Assembly: GCA_942493375.1 (NCBI GenBank)
Contig: OW818698.1
Coordinates: 1,674,001-1,738,000 of the forward strand
Source: G942493375 sp942493375
GTDB lineage: Bacteria > Armatimonadota > UBA5829
DNA: 64,000 nt
Reading direction: 5' to 3'
In this document: positions 42,993 through 51,610 of the stretch, in pieces
How positions within the stretch are numbered: position 1 is the first letter of the stretch
Layout: every line of letters begins with the position of its first letter
Position numbers and translations under genes: made by a program
Notes under the pieces: generated by a model
Told to the model about the DNA's origin: nothing
Database searches by the model: none
The model's input: only the letters and a program-made list of their open reading frames with translations

Positions 42993-43296
42993 TAATAACT
43001 CCTCCGAAGCTGTATAATCATAAGTTGGAACACTAAATAGGGGTTCCAAAAATGCTCTTTCAAACTAGCCCGCATTATTCATGATTGACTCGGCTTTTGT
43101 CCCTACTGCCGGACAAAAGCGAAGCTTCGTGAATAAAGCGAGCTAGCAGATTCTAGCATAATATTGGAGAGGATGCACGTTTGGTTACAGTTCAGTGGAG
43201 CGAATGATAGCGTAGATTAAGACGGAAGCTCGCAACTCCGAACAATTTCCGAAATAATCGCCTGTGGAACGGTTTTATGAATCTTAGTGTCACACA
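42993..43296. other. Gene-free gap with P2 repeat
   Basis: About 300 bases between the oxidoreductase start and the SpoIIE phosphatase stop. It holds one P2 repeat (43065-43146), listed separately. The rest shows no open frame or clear hairpin that I can support. Confidence 0.6.
43065..43146. repeat. Palindromic repeat P2
   Basis: Outer arms CTAGCCCGCATTATTCA (43065-43081) and TGAATAAAGCGAGCTAG (43130-43146), inner stem GCTTTTGTCC/GGACAAAAGC. The inner stem here is perfect over 10 bp, better than in the other copies. Confidence 0.85.
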
Positions 43297-45147
43297 TCAT
43301 TTGTATTCTGCCTGTATGACTCTGCAGTCTCTTCTCGAACTGACTAATGGACCATCTATCGTATCTGATACCATCCTGATTGCAAGCAGAGCTATATCAT
43401 CAGGCATGTCTCCATCTACAAAATCAGAGACTGTGTGTTGGATCTCGCAAACAATATCATTGGGAGAGTAATTTCCACTCCTTAAAATAACCTCAAGCCC
43501 CTCCATCCCGAACCAATCCGTACCCTTTCTAGCCTCTATTACACCGTCCGTATAACTAACAAGCACGTCGCCCTCCAGGAGTTGCACATCCTGCGTAATA
43601 TAACTGGGATTTCTCAAGACCCCGAGGGGTGGGCCGGAGGCAATCTCCAGCCATTCAATACTGCCATCTTTGTGGCGCAGGATCGGTTGTGGATGTCCAG
43701 CATTTGCATAGACCATATGCCCTGTAACAGAATCGACAACAGCATAAAATGCAGTGATAAACTTATCAGTGTTCGAATTGTCGTAAAGGACAGCAGACAA
43801 ACGAGTTAAAACGCGTCCTGGATCTGTATCTTCATATGCAAACCCTTGGAGGGCATATTTGGCTGTTGCAGTATGGACGGCAGCAGAAAGCCCCTTACCT
43901 GAAACATCTGCAACCAATAGACCTACGAGTCCATTAGGCAGGACATTAACATCATAGAAGTCTCCCCCCAATTCAGCTTCTTCAAGTGCTGGAAAATACG
44001 CCGTGGCAAGTTCCATTCTTCCTATCTGCCTGGGAACATCAGGGAGCATACTCTCTTGAAATGCCGTAGATATCCGACGTTCTCTCTGGTATGCAAGTTG
44101 CAGGTCCTTATCTCTCTGCTGGATAGATGCAGCCATTGTGTTAATGGTGTTAGCCAGAGTAGCAAATTCGGTTACATTCGGTGTCGCAACTCTGGTATTA
44201 AAGTGCCCTTCTCCCAATCTCTCAGCTGCATCTGACAGATCGACCACGGACGAAGCAAATTGTTTTGCGATAATTGACCCGATCAAAACTGTAAACATAA
44301 AAATGACCAGGATTGTGAGTGCATCCCTGATCATATCTGTACGGGTAGCCAACATATTCTGACCCGATGGAACGAAAGCCCCCGCTGTCCAACCGATATC
44401 TCGGATCGGAACTATAGCTCCGTTTAGATCCTGCTGTCCAAATAAATCTGTGTTGGTTATTAACTTATGTGAACGGTGTTTATCAATCTTCAGATAAGGA
44501 TTTTCCTGTATCCGTTTCTCATATGGAAAGTTGATACGACCATTCATAAAAGCAACACTGCCCTTCCTATCCGCCAAAACCAGGATTCTTTCCCCTGATT
44601 CCGGCATTGCGAGTAGTTCCTTTACCCGATTTTCATCTATTCGCGTCAGTAGGACACCATTAAATACTTTACCGTGTCGCAGTGCAACAGCAATAACAAA
44701 ACCCGGGGTATTGTCGATGCGACTCAAGAGGAGGTCGCTCACAACCCAACTGGCACCATCGCGAAGTCTGTGAAAATACTCTCTGTCAGAAATATCAACA
44801 TTACCAACATCCGGGTGACCATCGATAACTCTGCCGGATGCATCAACAAGTGCAATATTGGTTAATATGGAATCCTCACCTGTAACCGACTTAAAATACT
44901 CTTTCCTGAGTATTTTTGTATTCCAGCCAGTAAGCTTAAGAGTTTCTGCAACTGTGTTCTCCATAGCTACTATTCTGGAGACAAGTAATTGTGTATTGCG
45001 TTCCAGATCACTGGCCGATTCCTGATATTGCCTGATGGCCTCGGAGTTCCTGAGCTTATACTGCAAGTAATGGTAATATATATCTACTGCAAGTAATGGA
45101 ACCAGCAATATAATCAGTGCTAGAATCAACTTACGTCGTAGTGTCAC
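43297..45147 (-). CDS. SpoIIE-type PP2C phosphatase with dCACHE sensor and HAMP
   Basis: A 616-residue membrane signalling protein. TM1 is at about 6-24, an extracytoplasmic sensor of the dCACHE kind spans about 30-262 (IALVDASGRVIDG, SDREYFHRLRD), TM2 is at 275-295, HAMP at 296-350, and the SpoIIE/RsbU phosphatase at 375-605 with LGGDFYDV, LLVADVSGKGLSAAV and PDDIALLAI metal-binding motifs. Relatives dephosphorylate anti-sigma antagonists to control sigma factors or partner switches. No RsbV/RsbW-like gene is adjacent, so the target is elsewhere. It begins with GTG 45147, AAGGGG 10 bases upstream. The bPH membrane protein gene lies 112 bases upstream on the same strand. Confidence 0.92.
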   Translation of the reverse strand: MTLRRKLILALIILLVPLLAVDIYYHYLQYKLRNSEAIRQYQESASDLERNTQLLVSRIVAMENTVAETLKLTGWNTKILRKEYFKSVTGEDSILTNIALVDASGRVIDGHPDVGNVDISDREYFHRLRDGASWVVSDLLLSRIDNTPGFVIAVALRHGKVFNGVLLTRIDENRVKELLAMPESGERILVLADRKGSVAFMNGRINFPYEKRIQENPYLKIDKHRSHKLITNTDLFGQQDLNGAIVPIRDIGWTAGAFVPSGQNMLATRTDMIRDALTILVIFMFTVLIGSIIAKQFASSVVDLSDAAERLGEGHFNTRVATPNVTEFATLANTINTMAASIQQRDKDLQLAYQRERRISTAFQESMLPDVPRQIGRMELATAYFPALEEAELGGDFYDVNVLPNGLVGLLVADVSGKGLSAAVHTATAKYALQGFAYEDTDPGRVLTRLSAVLYDNSNTDKFITAFYAVVDSVTGHMVYANAGHPQPILRHKDGSIEWLEIASGPPLGVLRNPSYITQDVQLLEGDVLVSYTDGVIEARKGTDWFGMEGLEVILRSGNYSPNDIVCEIQHTVSDFVDGDMPDDIALLAIRMVSDTIDGPLVSSRRDCRVIQAEYK

Positions 45148-45259
45148 TCTGATAAGCCCCTTGTGGAATACCGCATTCGGATAGGTATTGTTCGTGATAT
45201 GTAGATTCTACCCATACTTGCATACGGTTCAACAAGAGCAATTGTTCATACAGATAATA

Positions 45260-46267
45260 TTACTCTCGCCCTAACTTCACGTCGATGGGGCACTCCAAGA
45301 CTCTTGTAAGAATATATTCTGGGATTGGCAGAGTGAAATGGGTATTGTCCCTCAAACCTCGTAGAAAACCAAGGATAAGCATGCACGATTCCGGGTCTGT
45401 TTTAATGACCGGTATAAAGACTTCTTCAGAATCAGCATCCTTGATATAAATGGTTGACTTGTTTACCCACTCTGCTTCTGCAATGTCCTCCCAATCCATA
45501 TCTACGCTCTTTGCTGAGGTTGTGACTATTAGCCCTTCCGGGTACAAATGTACGCTGCGCGCAGTAGCCTGACTTGCTTTTATCCAGTTATATATCGAGG
45601 ATAGAAATGGCAAATAGAAGAAAACCGCGGAAGCGATATTAAATTTCCATGCCATTGAAGCAAATACAATGCAAAACACACTTACTTTAAATATCAGGAG
45701 AATCATGTTCTGCTGTTTCAAATTAAACCATTCCTGGTTGTCAGGGATATATCTAGGTATTCTGTTAAACACACTCATCCCTTCCCTGGACAGCTTCATA
45801 CGTTCTACTTTGGCTGCGGTAACTAAGTGCTGGTAGATAGATGCCTCCAACTGTGCAATGGATTTCATCCCTATAATCGGAATACATATCTTCTTCTCAC
45901 CAGCCACAATATAATGCTTAGGCATCAATATTCCAAAGGCAGTATATACTTCCCTGACTTCGGCCCAATTTAGAGTGACATGACCAAACAAGCTAAGGAT
46001 AGTTAACCCAGTACTTGTCGTCCGTATAACCAGGCAGGACAGAATATATTCCCACAGCCAAATGCTTGTAATCAACAACACAAATAGACCGACCAGATAT
46101 AAGGCTGGTATAGCTGCAGCATATGAAATGTACCGTAGGACCGCTCCGGCAGCAATCAATAGAATAACAATCAACCAACCTGTTATGAGATTGGTAGTAG
46201 TATTCAAAGAACCAGTTTTAGTTACCTCAACTGACTCCAGACCAGCGTATCTTTTCTTCAAGTCCAT
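45260..46267 (-). CDS. Two-bPH-domain membrane protein (A)
   Basis: A 335-residue membrane protein with two transmembrane pairs (about 28-72 and 190-228), each followed by a PH-like (bPH type) domain: LVIRTTSTGLTILSLFGHVTLNWAEVREV after the first (quoted in parts: LVIRTTSTGLTIL, WAEVREV) and VHLYPEGLIVTTSAKSVDMDW after the second. Bacterial PH domains are membrane-associated and poorly characterised. The C-terminus is LPIPEYILTRVLECPIDVKLGRE, whose core recurs in the remnant at 54933. Paralogue at 49159. GGTGGAG lies before the ATG. It follows a GspG-like gene by 33 bases, part of a three-gene unit with 46301 and 47636. Confidence 0.75.
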   Translation of the reverse strand: MDLKKRYAGLESVEVTKTGSLNTTTNLITGWLIVILLIAAGAVLRYISYAAAIPALYLVGLFVLLITSIWLWEYILSCLVIRTTSTGLTILSLFGHVTLNWAEVREVYTAFGILMPKHYIVAGEKKICIPIIGMKSIAQLEASIYQHLVTAAKVERMKLSREGMSVFNRIPRYIPDNQEWFNLKQQNMILLIFKVSVFCIVFASMAWKFNIASAVFFYLPFLSSIYNWIKASQATARSVHLYPEGLIVTTSAKSVDMDWEDIAEAEWVNKSTIYIKDADSEEVFIPVIKTDPESCMLILGFLRGLRDNTHFTLPIPEYILTRVLECPIDVKLGRE

Positions 46268-46300
46268 ACCATATCTCCACCAATTATTTTTGCAGTTGAA

Positions 46301-47581
46301 TCATTTACACTCAACAACCAGATCACCATTCTGATCAATATCGGGTAGTCTGCTTCCAATAAAAAATGCCCTGCCACCGTCATCTTTGCAGTCCGGTCCG
46401 ATGCTGTATAGTTTATACGAATTACCGTTAAGTTTATACTTATAATGTCCCTTGAGCGCAAATGGATCACCTGGAATCTTATTTACATAATGCGGGGACA
46501 AGTCGTCCAGCTTTACCGGATATTTACTATTATCAAGCCTGTATGCCCGCAGTGCCAGTCGAAGCATAAGCAGATCATTGGTACACCGGATACCTTCGTA
46601 ATAACACTTTACATAACAGATGCTTCTTGGATCTTCCACCGACTGGATATCGTCCGGAATTCTCAGTTTGATGAATTCCGGATATGGCTTTGATGCATAC
46701 TCCATGGCATTATCCCAAACAGCTGCAAGTCTATTCAATTCCAATCGTTTGTTGAATGCAAATTTGAGGCAAACATAAACACTATCTGGGGATTGGGATA
46801 TTAAAACGGGATTCGTAGAGCCGGCCTGTTCAGCTAGTGAGAAAGATAAATCCACATATCTGCTCTCTTGCATAATATCCCTAAATGCAACAGATTTAGA
46901 CTGTAAATATTCCAACCTGCCTGCTGCTTCGCGTGCTTGGCTGGAATTCAGTTTATCAACCATTATACTTGAATCAATCCGCAAAAATGAAAGAGATTCA
47001 TCATAACCGCGCAACGGAATGCTGTTTAAACAATCATTTCGAAATTTTATTCCATTCAAGTAAGTTTTTACCGCTTGATTATATTCTCCGGATTCATTGT
47101 GCACCTGGATTTTGATGTTGATTAATTTTGTAATCCTGTAAAGCTTCGAATAATGAGTCAGATCTGGACCTATTGTTTCAGGAGGCGAAATAGAGTCATA
47201 TTTGAGCCCCTCATGTAATATCTTAAATACAGGAGCATTAGCCTTTATCAGTGCTGTCTTCTCAGCCAGTGTATAGGGACGCTTGATGGTGTATGCCTGA
47301 GGGATACCTTTCGGAGGTTTCTTTAAAGCACGAATTTCAGCGGAAGATGGTGTTTGACTGGAACCAGGATAAAGCGCTTCCGTACACTGTTCCTCAAAGA
47401 CTACTTGGTCACCAGCACTTAAGTAGTAGTCATAAGCATTAGGTTGGGGTATGTTGCGGGCAGGTCTGTACAAGTCAACGGGTGCGTTAAGCCAGTAAAG
47501 AAGCATGCCTGCAACAACCAGAAACATCACAGCAATTCCGCAGATTATCATACCCGGCAGGAATAGTCTTTTCTTACTCAT
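46301..47581 (-). CDS. Membrane-anchored protein with GspG-like C-terminus (A)
   Basis: A 426-residue protein. One transmembrane helix near 8-30 is followed by the family motif PQPNAYDYYLSA, a helical middle, and a C-terminal 75 residues with LALRAYRLDNSKYPVKLDD, KIPGDPF, YKLYSIGPDCKDDGG, closely matching the C-terminal domain of GspG major pseudopilins. It lacks the prepilin GFTLIE cleavage motif, so it is a membrane-anchored relative rather than a pilin. Two paralogues lie at 47636 and 55025. Its gene is followed by the bPH protein (33-base gap) and preceded by the paralogue (54-base gap). Function unknown; the GspG part may bind calcium or dock to pseudopili. Confidence 0.75.
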   Translation of the reverse strand: MSKKRLFLPGMIICGIAVMFLVVAGMLLYWLNAPVDLYRPARNIPQPNAYDYYLSAGDQVVFEEQCTEALYPGSSQTPSSAEIRALKKPPKGIPQAYTIKRPYTLAEKTALIKANAPVFKILHEGLKYDSISPPETIGPDLTHYSKLYRITKLINIKIQVHNESGEYNQAVKTYLNGIKFRNDCLNSIPLRGYDESLSFLRIDSSIMVDKLNSSQAREAAGRLEYLQSKSVAFRDIMQESRYVDLSFSLAEQAGSTNPVLISQSPDSVYVCLKFAFNKRLELNRLAAVWDNAMEYASKPYPEFIKLRIPDDIQSVEDPRSICYVKCYYEGIRCTNDLLMLRLALRAYRLDNSKYPVKLDDLSPHYVNKIPGDPFALKGHYKYKLNGNSYKLYSIGPDCKDDGGRAFFIGSRLPDIDQNGDLVVECK

Positions 47582-47635
47582 CTGTTCGTAAACGCCTCAT
47601 TAAGTTTAGTTCGTGTGACGATGTGCCTGGTTGAA

Positions 47636-48982
47636 TCATTTACATTCCACAACCAGATCGCCCTTAGCTTTCATATCAGGTCTTCTTAAACCTTTAGGAA
47701 CTGATTTCCCGCCGTCGTCTTTACAGTCCGGGCCGATGCTGTATAACAAATACGAACCACCGGTAGATTTGTATTTATACTCTCCTTTGACTGCAAATGG
47801 GTCGGTAGGAATCTTCTTAATATATCCTGGAGCAAGATCATCTAACTTAGTCGGATATTTACCATGCTCTAGTTTATAAGCCCGCAATGCCAAACGGAGC
47901 ATGAGTCTATCGTTCTTCCAGCGGTCGTAATCATAGGAGTATCTGAAGCTGGGAAGTAGTTCTGCTGTTGGTTGCATCATTTCTCCGCAGGGGGGTAGCG
48001 GTGACTTGATATATTCTGTAAACGGTTTGGATGCGTATCTGATTGCATTGTCCCAGTCAGTGTCATACCTGCGCAACATTTCTTTTTTATTGACAGCTAA
48101 TTTGAAGTCATTGAAAAAATCCTTCGGGGAGTTCCGGAAAGAATCCCACATTGTTGATATGGACATACCACTTGGTTCATCAAGCATAATAGATAAATCC
48201 ACATATTTGTCTTCACGCAAAATGTTCTTGAATGAAGCAGATTTGGAGATTATGCTCTCCAGTCTCACCGCTGCTTCCCGGGCCTGTTTGGCATCCAGTT
48301 TATCAACAATAGCAGACGAGTCTTTCCCTACAATAGAATATATCGCAGAAGACACCAGTGAACTAATAATCGGAGCGCCGTTTGTTGTAACACTACCGAG
48401 TTCAATTCCATCCAGCACTGTCTGCATCGCTTGATCATACTCCCCTGATTCTATATGCACTGCGATCTTAAACGACAGCAAACGGGCAAGTTCCCTGAAT
48501 TTGGATCCGTCAAGATTCATATTCGACGATGATCTCACAGGGGGAGCCAGGCACTCATATTTAAACCCCTCATGCAGTGTCTTAAAGACAGGTTCATTGG
48601 CCTTTATCAATGCTCTTTTCTCAGCAAGTGTGTAAGGACGCTGGAGAGTTCCAAGCTGCGGAATCCCTTTCGTAGGTTTCTGCAGCACTGGCGGCGCCAT
48701 AGATGGCATACCCGGTATAGCAAACATACCCGGCATACCTGACGGAACTAGCTTATTGTAGGGAGGAGAAGACATCGCCTCATAACACTGACCCTCAAAC
48801 ACTTCCTGGCTTTTTGCACTTAAGAAATAGTCATAAGCATTAGGCTGCGGCATTTTAGGGGTCGGGATATTCAGATTTAGAGGCCTGTTATACAGGTAGA
48901 GGCATACGCCTGCAACCACGATAAAAAGCACAGTAATTCCGAAGACTATTGTGGCTGGTAGGGATAATCTTTTTTTACTCAT
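47636..48982 (-). CDS. Membrane-anchored protein with GspG-like C-terminus (B)
   Basis: A 448-residue paralogue of the neighbouring protein. It has the same N-terminal helix, MPQPNAYDYFLSAK motif, a Pro/Met-rich insert SGMPGMFAIPGMPSMAPP near residues 80-97 not found in the other copies, a RPYTLAEKRALIKANEPVF segment, and the GspG-like ending KYPTKLDDLAPGYIKKIP, SIGPDCKDDGG. The Gly-Met-Pro insert resembles that in the anti-sigma factor at 31269. AGGAG lies before the ATG. It is the first gene of the 48982-45260 unit, and its stop is 54 bases from the next start. Confidence 0.75.
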   Translation of the reverse strand: MSKKRLSLPATIVFGITVLFIVVAGVCLYLYNRPLNLNIPTPKMPQPNAYDYFLSAKSQEVFEGQCYEAMSSPPYNKLVPSGMPGMFAIPGMPSMAPPVLQKPTKGIPQLGTLQRPYTLAEKRALIKANEPVFKTLHEGFKYECLAPPVRSSSNMNLDGSKFRELARLLSFKIAVHIESGEYDQAMQTVLDGIELGSVTTNGAPIISSLVSSAIYSIVGKDSSAIVDKLDAKQAREAAVRLESIISKSASFKNILREDKYVDLSIMLDEPSGMSISTMWDSFRNSPKDFFNDFKLAVNKKEMLRRYDTDWDNAIRYASKPFTEYIKSPLPPCGEMMQPTAELLPSFRYSYDYDRWKNDRLMLRLALRAYKLEHGKYPTKLDDLAPGYIKKIPTDPFAVKGEYKYKSTGGSYLLYSIGPDCKDDGGKSVPKGLRRPDMKAKGDLVVECK

Positions 48983-49016
48983 CTACTAAAATATCTCCTG
49001 GTGCTCTGTAGTAAAC

Positions 49017-49137
49017 GTAACAGTTCAGAGTTGCTGGAATTTGTCATCCTGAGGAACGAAGGATCTGCTTTTTCCGGATGGAAAGCAGATCCTTCGTTCC
49101 TCAGGATGACAATATTCCCATATTACTGAACTCTTAC
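49017..49137. repeat. Palindromic repeat P1, long copy
   Basis: The arms extend over about 55 bases each: GTAACAGTTCAGAG near the left edge mirrors CTGAACTCTTAC at the right edge, and inside them TGTCATCCTGAGGAACGAAG pairs perfectly with its complement. It occupies most of the gap between two gene units and is the best model for the full element. Confidence 0.88.
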
Positions 49138-49158
49138 TAGTAAGCACATCGCTTGACT

Positions 49159-50190
49159 TTATGCGTAGTTCTCTCCATTCACCGGTGCATGGTTTGCAGT
49201 TCCTGCTTCCTCACAATTCAAGAAGCTCGGGATTGGCATAACTGTAGCGCCGTGATTTTCACGCAGCAGTTTTATCAACACCAGCAGTAGCATCCGGGTT
49301 TGAGGATCATGTTTCGAACAGGGAACTATTACTTTCTTGTCATTTGCATACAGTTCCAGACCACGACCGGACAGCCACCTGATCTTGCGTAAATCGAGGA
49401 TGTCCAATTCCCGTGTTCCGAACAGAGTAACTACCTTTAAATGTCTGTTTCTAATCGACACAAAATACGCCACACAAAAAACCCTGCTCATGACATATAT
49501 CAAAGGCAGAATTAGATACAGCAATTCCAGCGCCAGGAATCCCTCCATAGAATGCCTGCCTACTATCATATTTAATAACAATAAGCAAATAAACCCTGCT
49601 GCGACAATACCAATAACATTCAACCATATAGCGTAAGGTCGACGATTGCTCCATTCAGCTTCATTGGGAATACCCATCGGCACTTCCTGCCAGAATCCCA
49701 ACACCTCTTTGCGTAAATGCATACCATCTGCTTTACCAACCTGATACAGGTGCTGCCAAACAGATGCAGCCAGTCTCAAAAACTGAATCCTATTGTTGGT
49801 AGGAATCTTTATGGTTGATCTGTCAGTTCTAATAACATACCAGAATCTAGTCGTTCGCACCTCTCTGACTTCCGACCATTTCACACTTTTTTGCCAGTAA
49901 GGTATCTTGACACTCAGTCCATCACCGTCAGTCTTATACTCCTCGAAAGACCAAATAAAACTGGACACTTCCAAAACAGTCAACATAACAGCTAAGACTA
50001 CCCATCCCAGAAATCCCAATGAGAATGTATTAACAAACAATAGGACTAGGATCAGATCAATGATCACCATTCCTGCAATCGATATCATCGATACAACTAT
50101 TGCATATGGATATATGGCTTCCTCTTCATCCACCCGCGCAGCCTGCACATATTCCAACTCCGGAATCCTTCGTTTTTCGCCATCAACCAT
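49159..50190 (-). CDS. Two-bPH-domain membrane protein (B)
   Basis: A 343-residue paralogue of the protein at 45260 with the same plan: membrane pair (about 30-75), bPH domain with DGLSVKIPYWQKSVKWSEVREV (in parts: DGLSVKIPYW, WSEVREV), second membrane pair (about 185-235), second bPH domain (KVVTLFGTRELDIL) and a short tail with the shared MPIP motif. ATG 50190 has GTGAGG upstream; TTG 50208 is less likely. It is separated from the upstream ECF sigma gene by 182 bases, and may be its membrane partner in place of a classical anti-sigma factor; this is inference from position only. Confidence 0.7.
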   Translation of the reverse strand: MVDGEKRRIPELEYVQAARVDEEEAIYPYAIVVSMISIAGMVIIDLILVLLFVNTFSLGFLGWVVLAVMLTVLEVSSFIWSFEEYKTDGDGLSVKIPYWQKSVKWSEVREVRTTRFWYVIRTDRSTIKIPTNNRIQFLRLAASVWQHLYQVGKADGMHLRKEVLGFWQEVPMGIPNEAEWSNRRPYAIWLNVIGIVAAGFICLLLLNMIVGRHSMEGFLALELLYLILPLIYVMSRVFCVAYFVSIRNRHLKVVTLFGTRELDILDLRKIRWLSGRGLELYANDKKVIVPCSKHDPQTRMLLLVLIKLLRENHGATVMPIPSFLNCEEAGTANHAPVNGENYA

Positions 50191-50372
50191 TGTTCTATCC
50201 TCACCCAAGAATTAAACGCGCACTATTATCACATGTTACCCATCCTGTAGTCATATACCTGCGTGTTTTAAAAGCAGTTTGAGGATATTTCAAGAAAACC
50301 AGACATTGCATATGCGCATATATGTGCTCATCAATGAACATAATGTGCGTTGGGAGTATTCGTCAAGGGTGA

Positions 50373-50942
50373 CTATATAGACAAAGTCCACTGAATACTT
50401 GGGTCATCCAGAGCTATGCGGAGTTTTTCGATTCCGTAGCGGTATCTGCCGGCTATGGTGTTTATGGAGACTTTGGCTACTTCGGCGATCTCTTTGAATG
50501 TCATCTGGTGGAGGATTTTGAGGACAAGGACTTCCCGCTGCTCTATTGAAAGCTGGTCAAAGGCCGTGCGGATGGAGATGAGGGTTGCAGAGATTGGTTT
50601 GAGAGAGGAACTGCACGCCATAGCCAGGTCCAGGCAGATGGCTTCGTGGAGAGTTTCACAGCGCTGACGGCCCCGGAGAGCGCTGTAGGCTGCGTTGCGC
50701 GTAGCTGAAAACAGGTAAGCGCTAACATGCTCAACCTCGGTAAAGCGTTTGGAATCACGGGCTATCCGGCTGAACACTTCCTGCACAGCGTCCTGGGCAT
50801 CCTCTATCGAACCCGTCAATGCCAGGGCATAACCATATAGTGCCGAAGAATACTGCTGGTACACCGACTGCACCCACATATCTACAACTTCATGTTCCCC
50901 ATGTAATACTTTTGATTCTTTTTTACAGGTTAAAAAAGCCAT
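50373..50942 (-). CDS. ECF sigma-70 factor without recognisable anti-sigma
   Basis: A 189-residue sigma factor. Region 2 covers YGYALALTGSIEDAQDAVQEVFSR (in parts: YGYALALTGS, AQDAVQEVFSR) and VSAYLFSATRNAAYSALR; region 4 shows LSIEQREVLVLKILHQMTF and EIAEVAKVSINTIAGRYRYG. ATG 50942 was chosen because GAGGGTGAC precedes it; a longer frame to 51008 adds no domain. Upstream is a YcxB-like membrane protein (71-base gap) and downstream a bPH membrane protein, so it likely belongs to an envelope-sensing unit. No zf-HC2 anti-sigma is nearby. Confidence 0.87.
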   Translation of the reverse strand: MAFLTCKKESKVLHGEHEVVDMWVQSVYQQYSSALYGYALALTGSIEDAQDAVQEVFSRIARDSKRFTEVEHVSAYLFSATRNAAYSALRGRQRCETLHEAICLDLAMACSSSLKPISATLISIRTAFDQLSIEQREVLVLKILHQMTFKEIAEVAKVSINTIAGRYRYGIEKLRIALDDPSIQWTLSI

Positions 50943-51013
50943 GTCACCCTCAAATTTGTCTATTTCACAATATATAGACGCTGCAAGACAGGTTTTTTGT
51001 ATATACAATCCCC

Positions 51014-51523
51014 TTATTTCCGCATTTTTGCTTTCAATGCAGCTACAAATTCATCAAGGTTGCCTTCTAATACCTTATTTCGAGAGATAATAAACGCAGC
51101 AGCAGAACCTATTATTATGTATACATAACTATCAGTAATCTCAATTCCCTCGATCCCGGCAAATTTAATAACTCCCTCAGATACCGGACTTATCCCTCTG
51201 ATACCATCTGCAGTCATTTCGAGTCGATGCTCACCAAAAGATGCCAGATTTTTGTCTTTTGCATACAATTCCTTGGTACGTTTGACATTAGGTTTTCTGG
51301 TTACATGAAGATCCCACAACCAAAAGGCTGAAAGTGTCAGACCACTAAAAACCGCTATACCATATGGCTGCATGTACAAACCAATAACTACAGTAGTTAC
51401 TCCATAAACACCTGCTATGATCGCAAGTCTCTTGCGTCTATGAGATCGTATAACGGGTGATTTTGAGTACCAGAATTGGTTATAAGCAATTAGATCGTCT
51501 ATATCAATTGTATAACGTAACAT
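51014..51523 (-). CDS. YcxB-like membrane protein
   Basis: A 169-residue protein with an N-terminal IDIDDLIAYNQFWYSKSP, two transmembrane helices (about 35-75) and a C-terminal PH-like YcxB domain (HRLEMTADGIRGISPVSEG, IEITDSYVYIIIGSAAAFII, quoted in parts). The final EFVAALKAKMRK is typical. ATG 51523 is preceded by AAGGTG; the longer frame to 51574 has no site. It heads a unit with the ECF sigma factor 71 bases downstream, a third protein in this cluster carrying a PH-like fold. Function unknown, plausibly signal input to the sigma factor. Confidence 0.75.
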   Translation of the reverse strand: MLRYTIDIDDLIAYNQFWYSKSPVIRSHRRKRLAIIAGVYGVTTVVIGLYMQPYGIAVFSGLTLSAFWLWDLHVTRKPNVKRTKELYAKDKNLASFGEHRLEMTADGIRGISPVSEGVIKFAGIEGIEITDSYVYIIIGSAAAFIISRNKVLEGNLDEFVAALKAKMRK

Positions 51524-51610
51524 AATGCACACCTTTCGCATAGTTTGAGACGTGTCGGCTCCAGAAACCAGCACTTCAGACGTGTTCCCTTCGGCTCCAC
51601 TCAGGGACGG

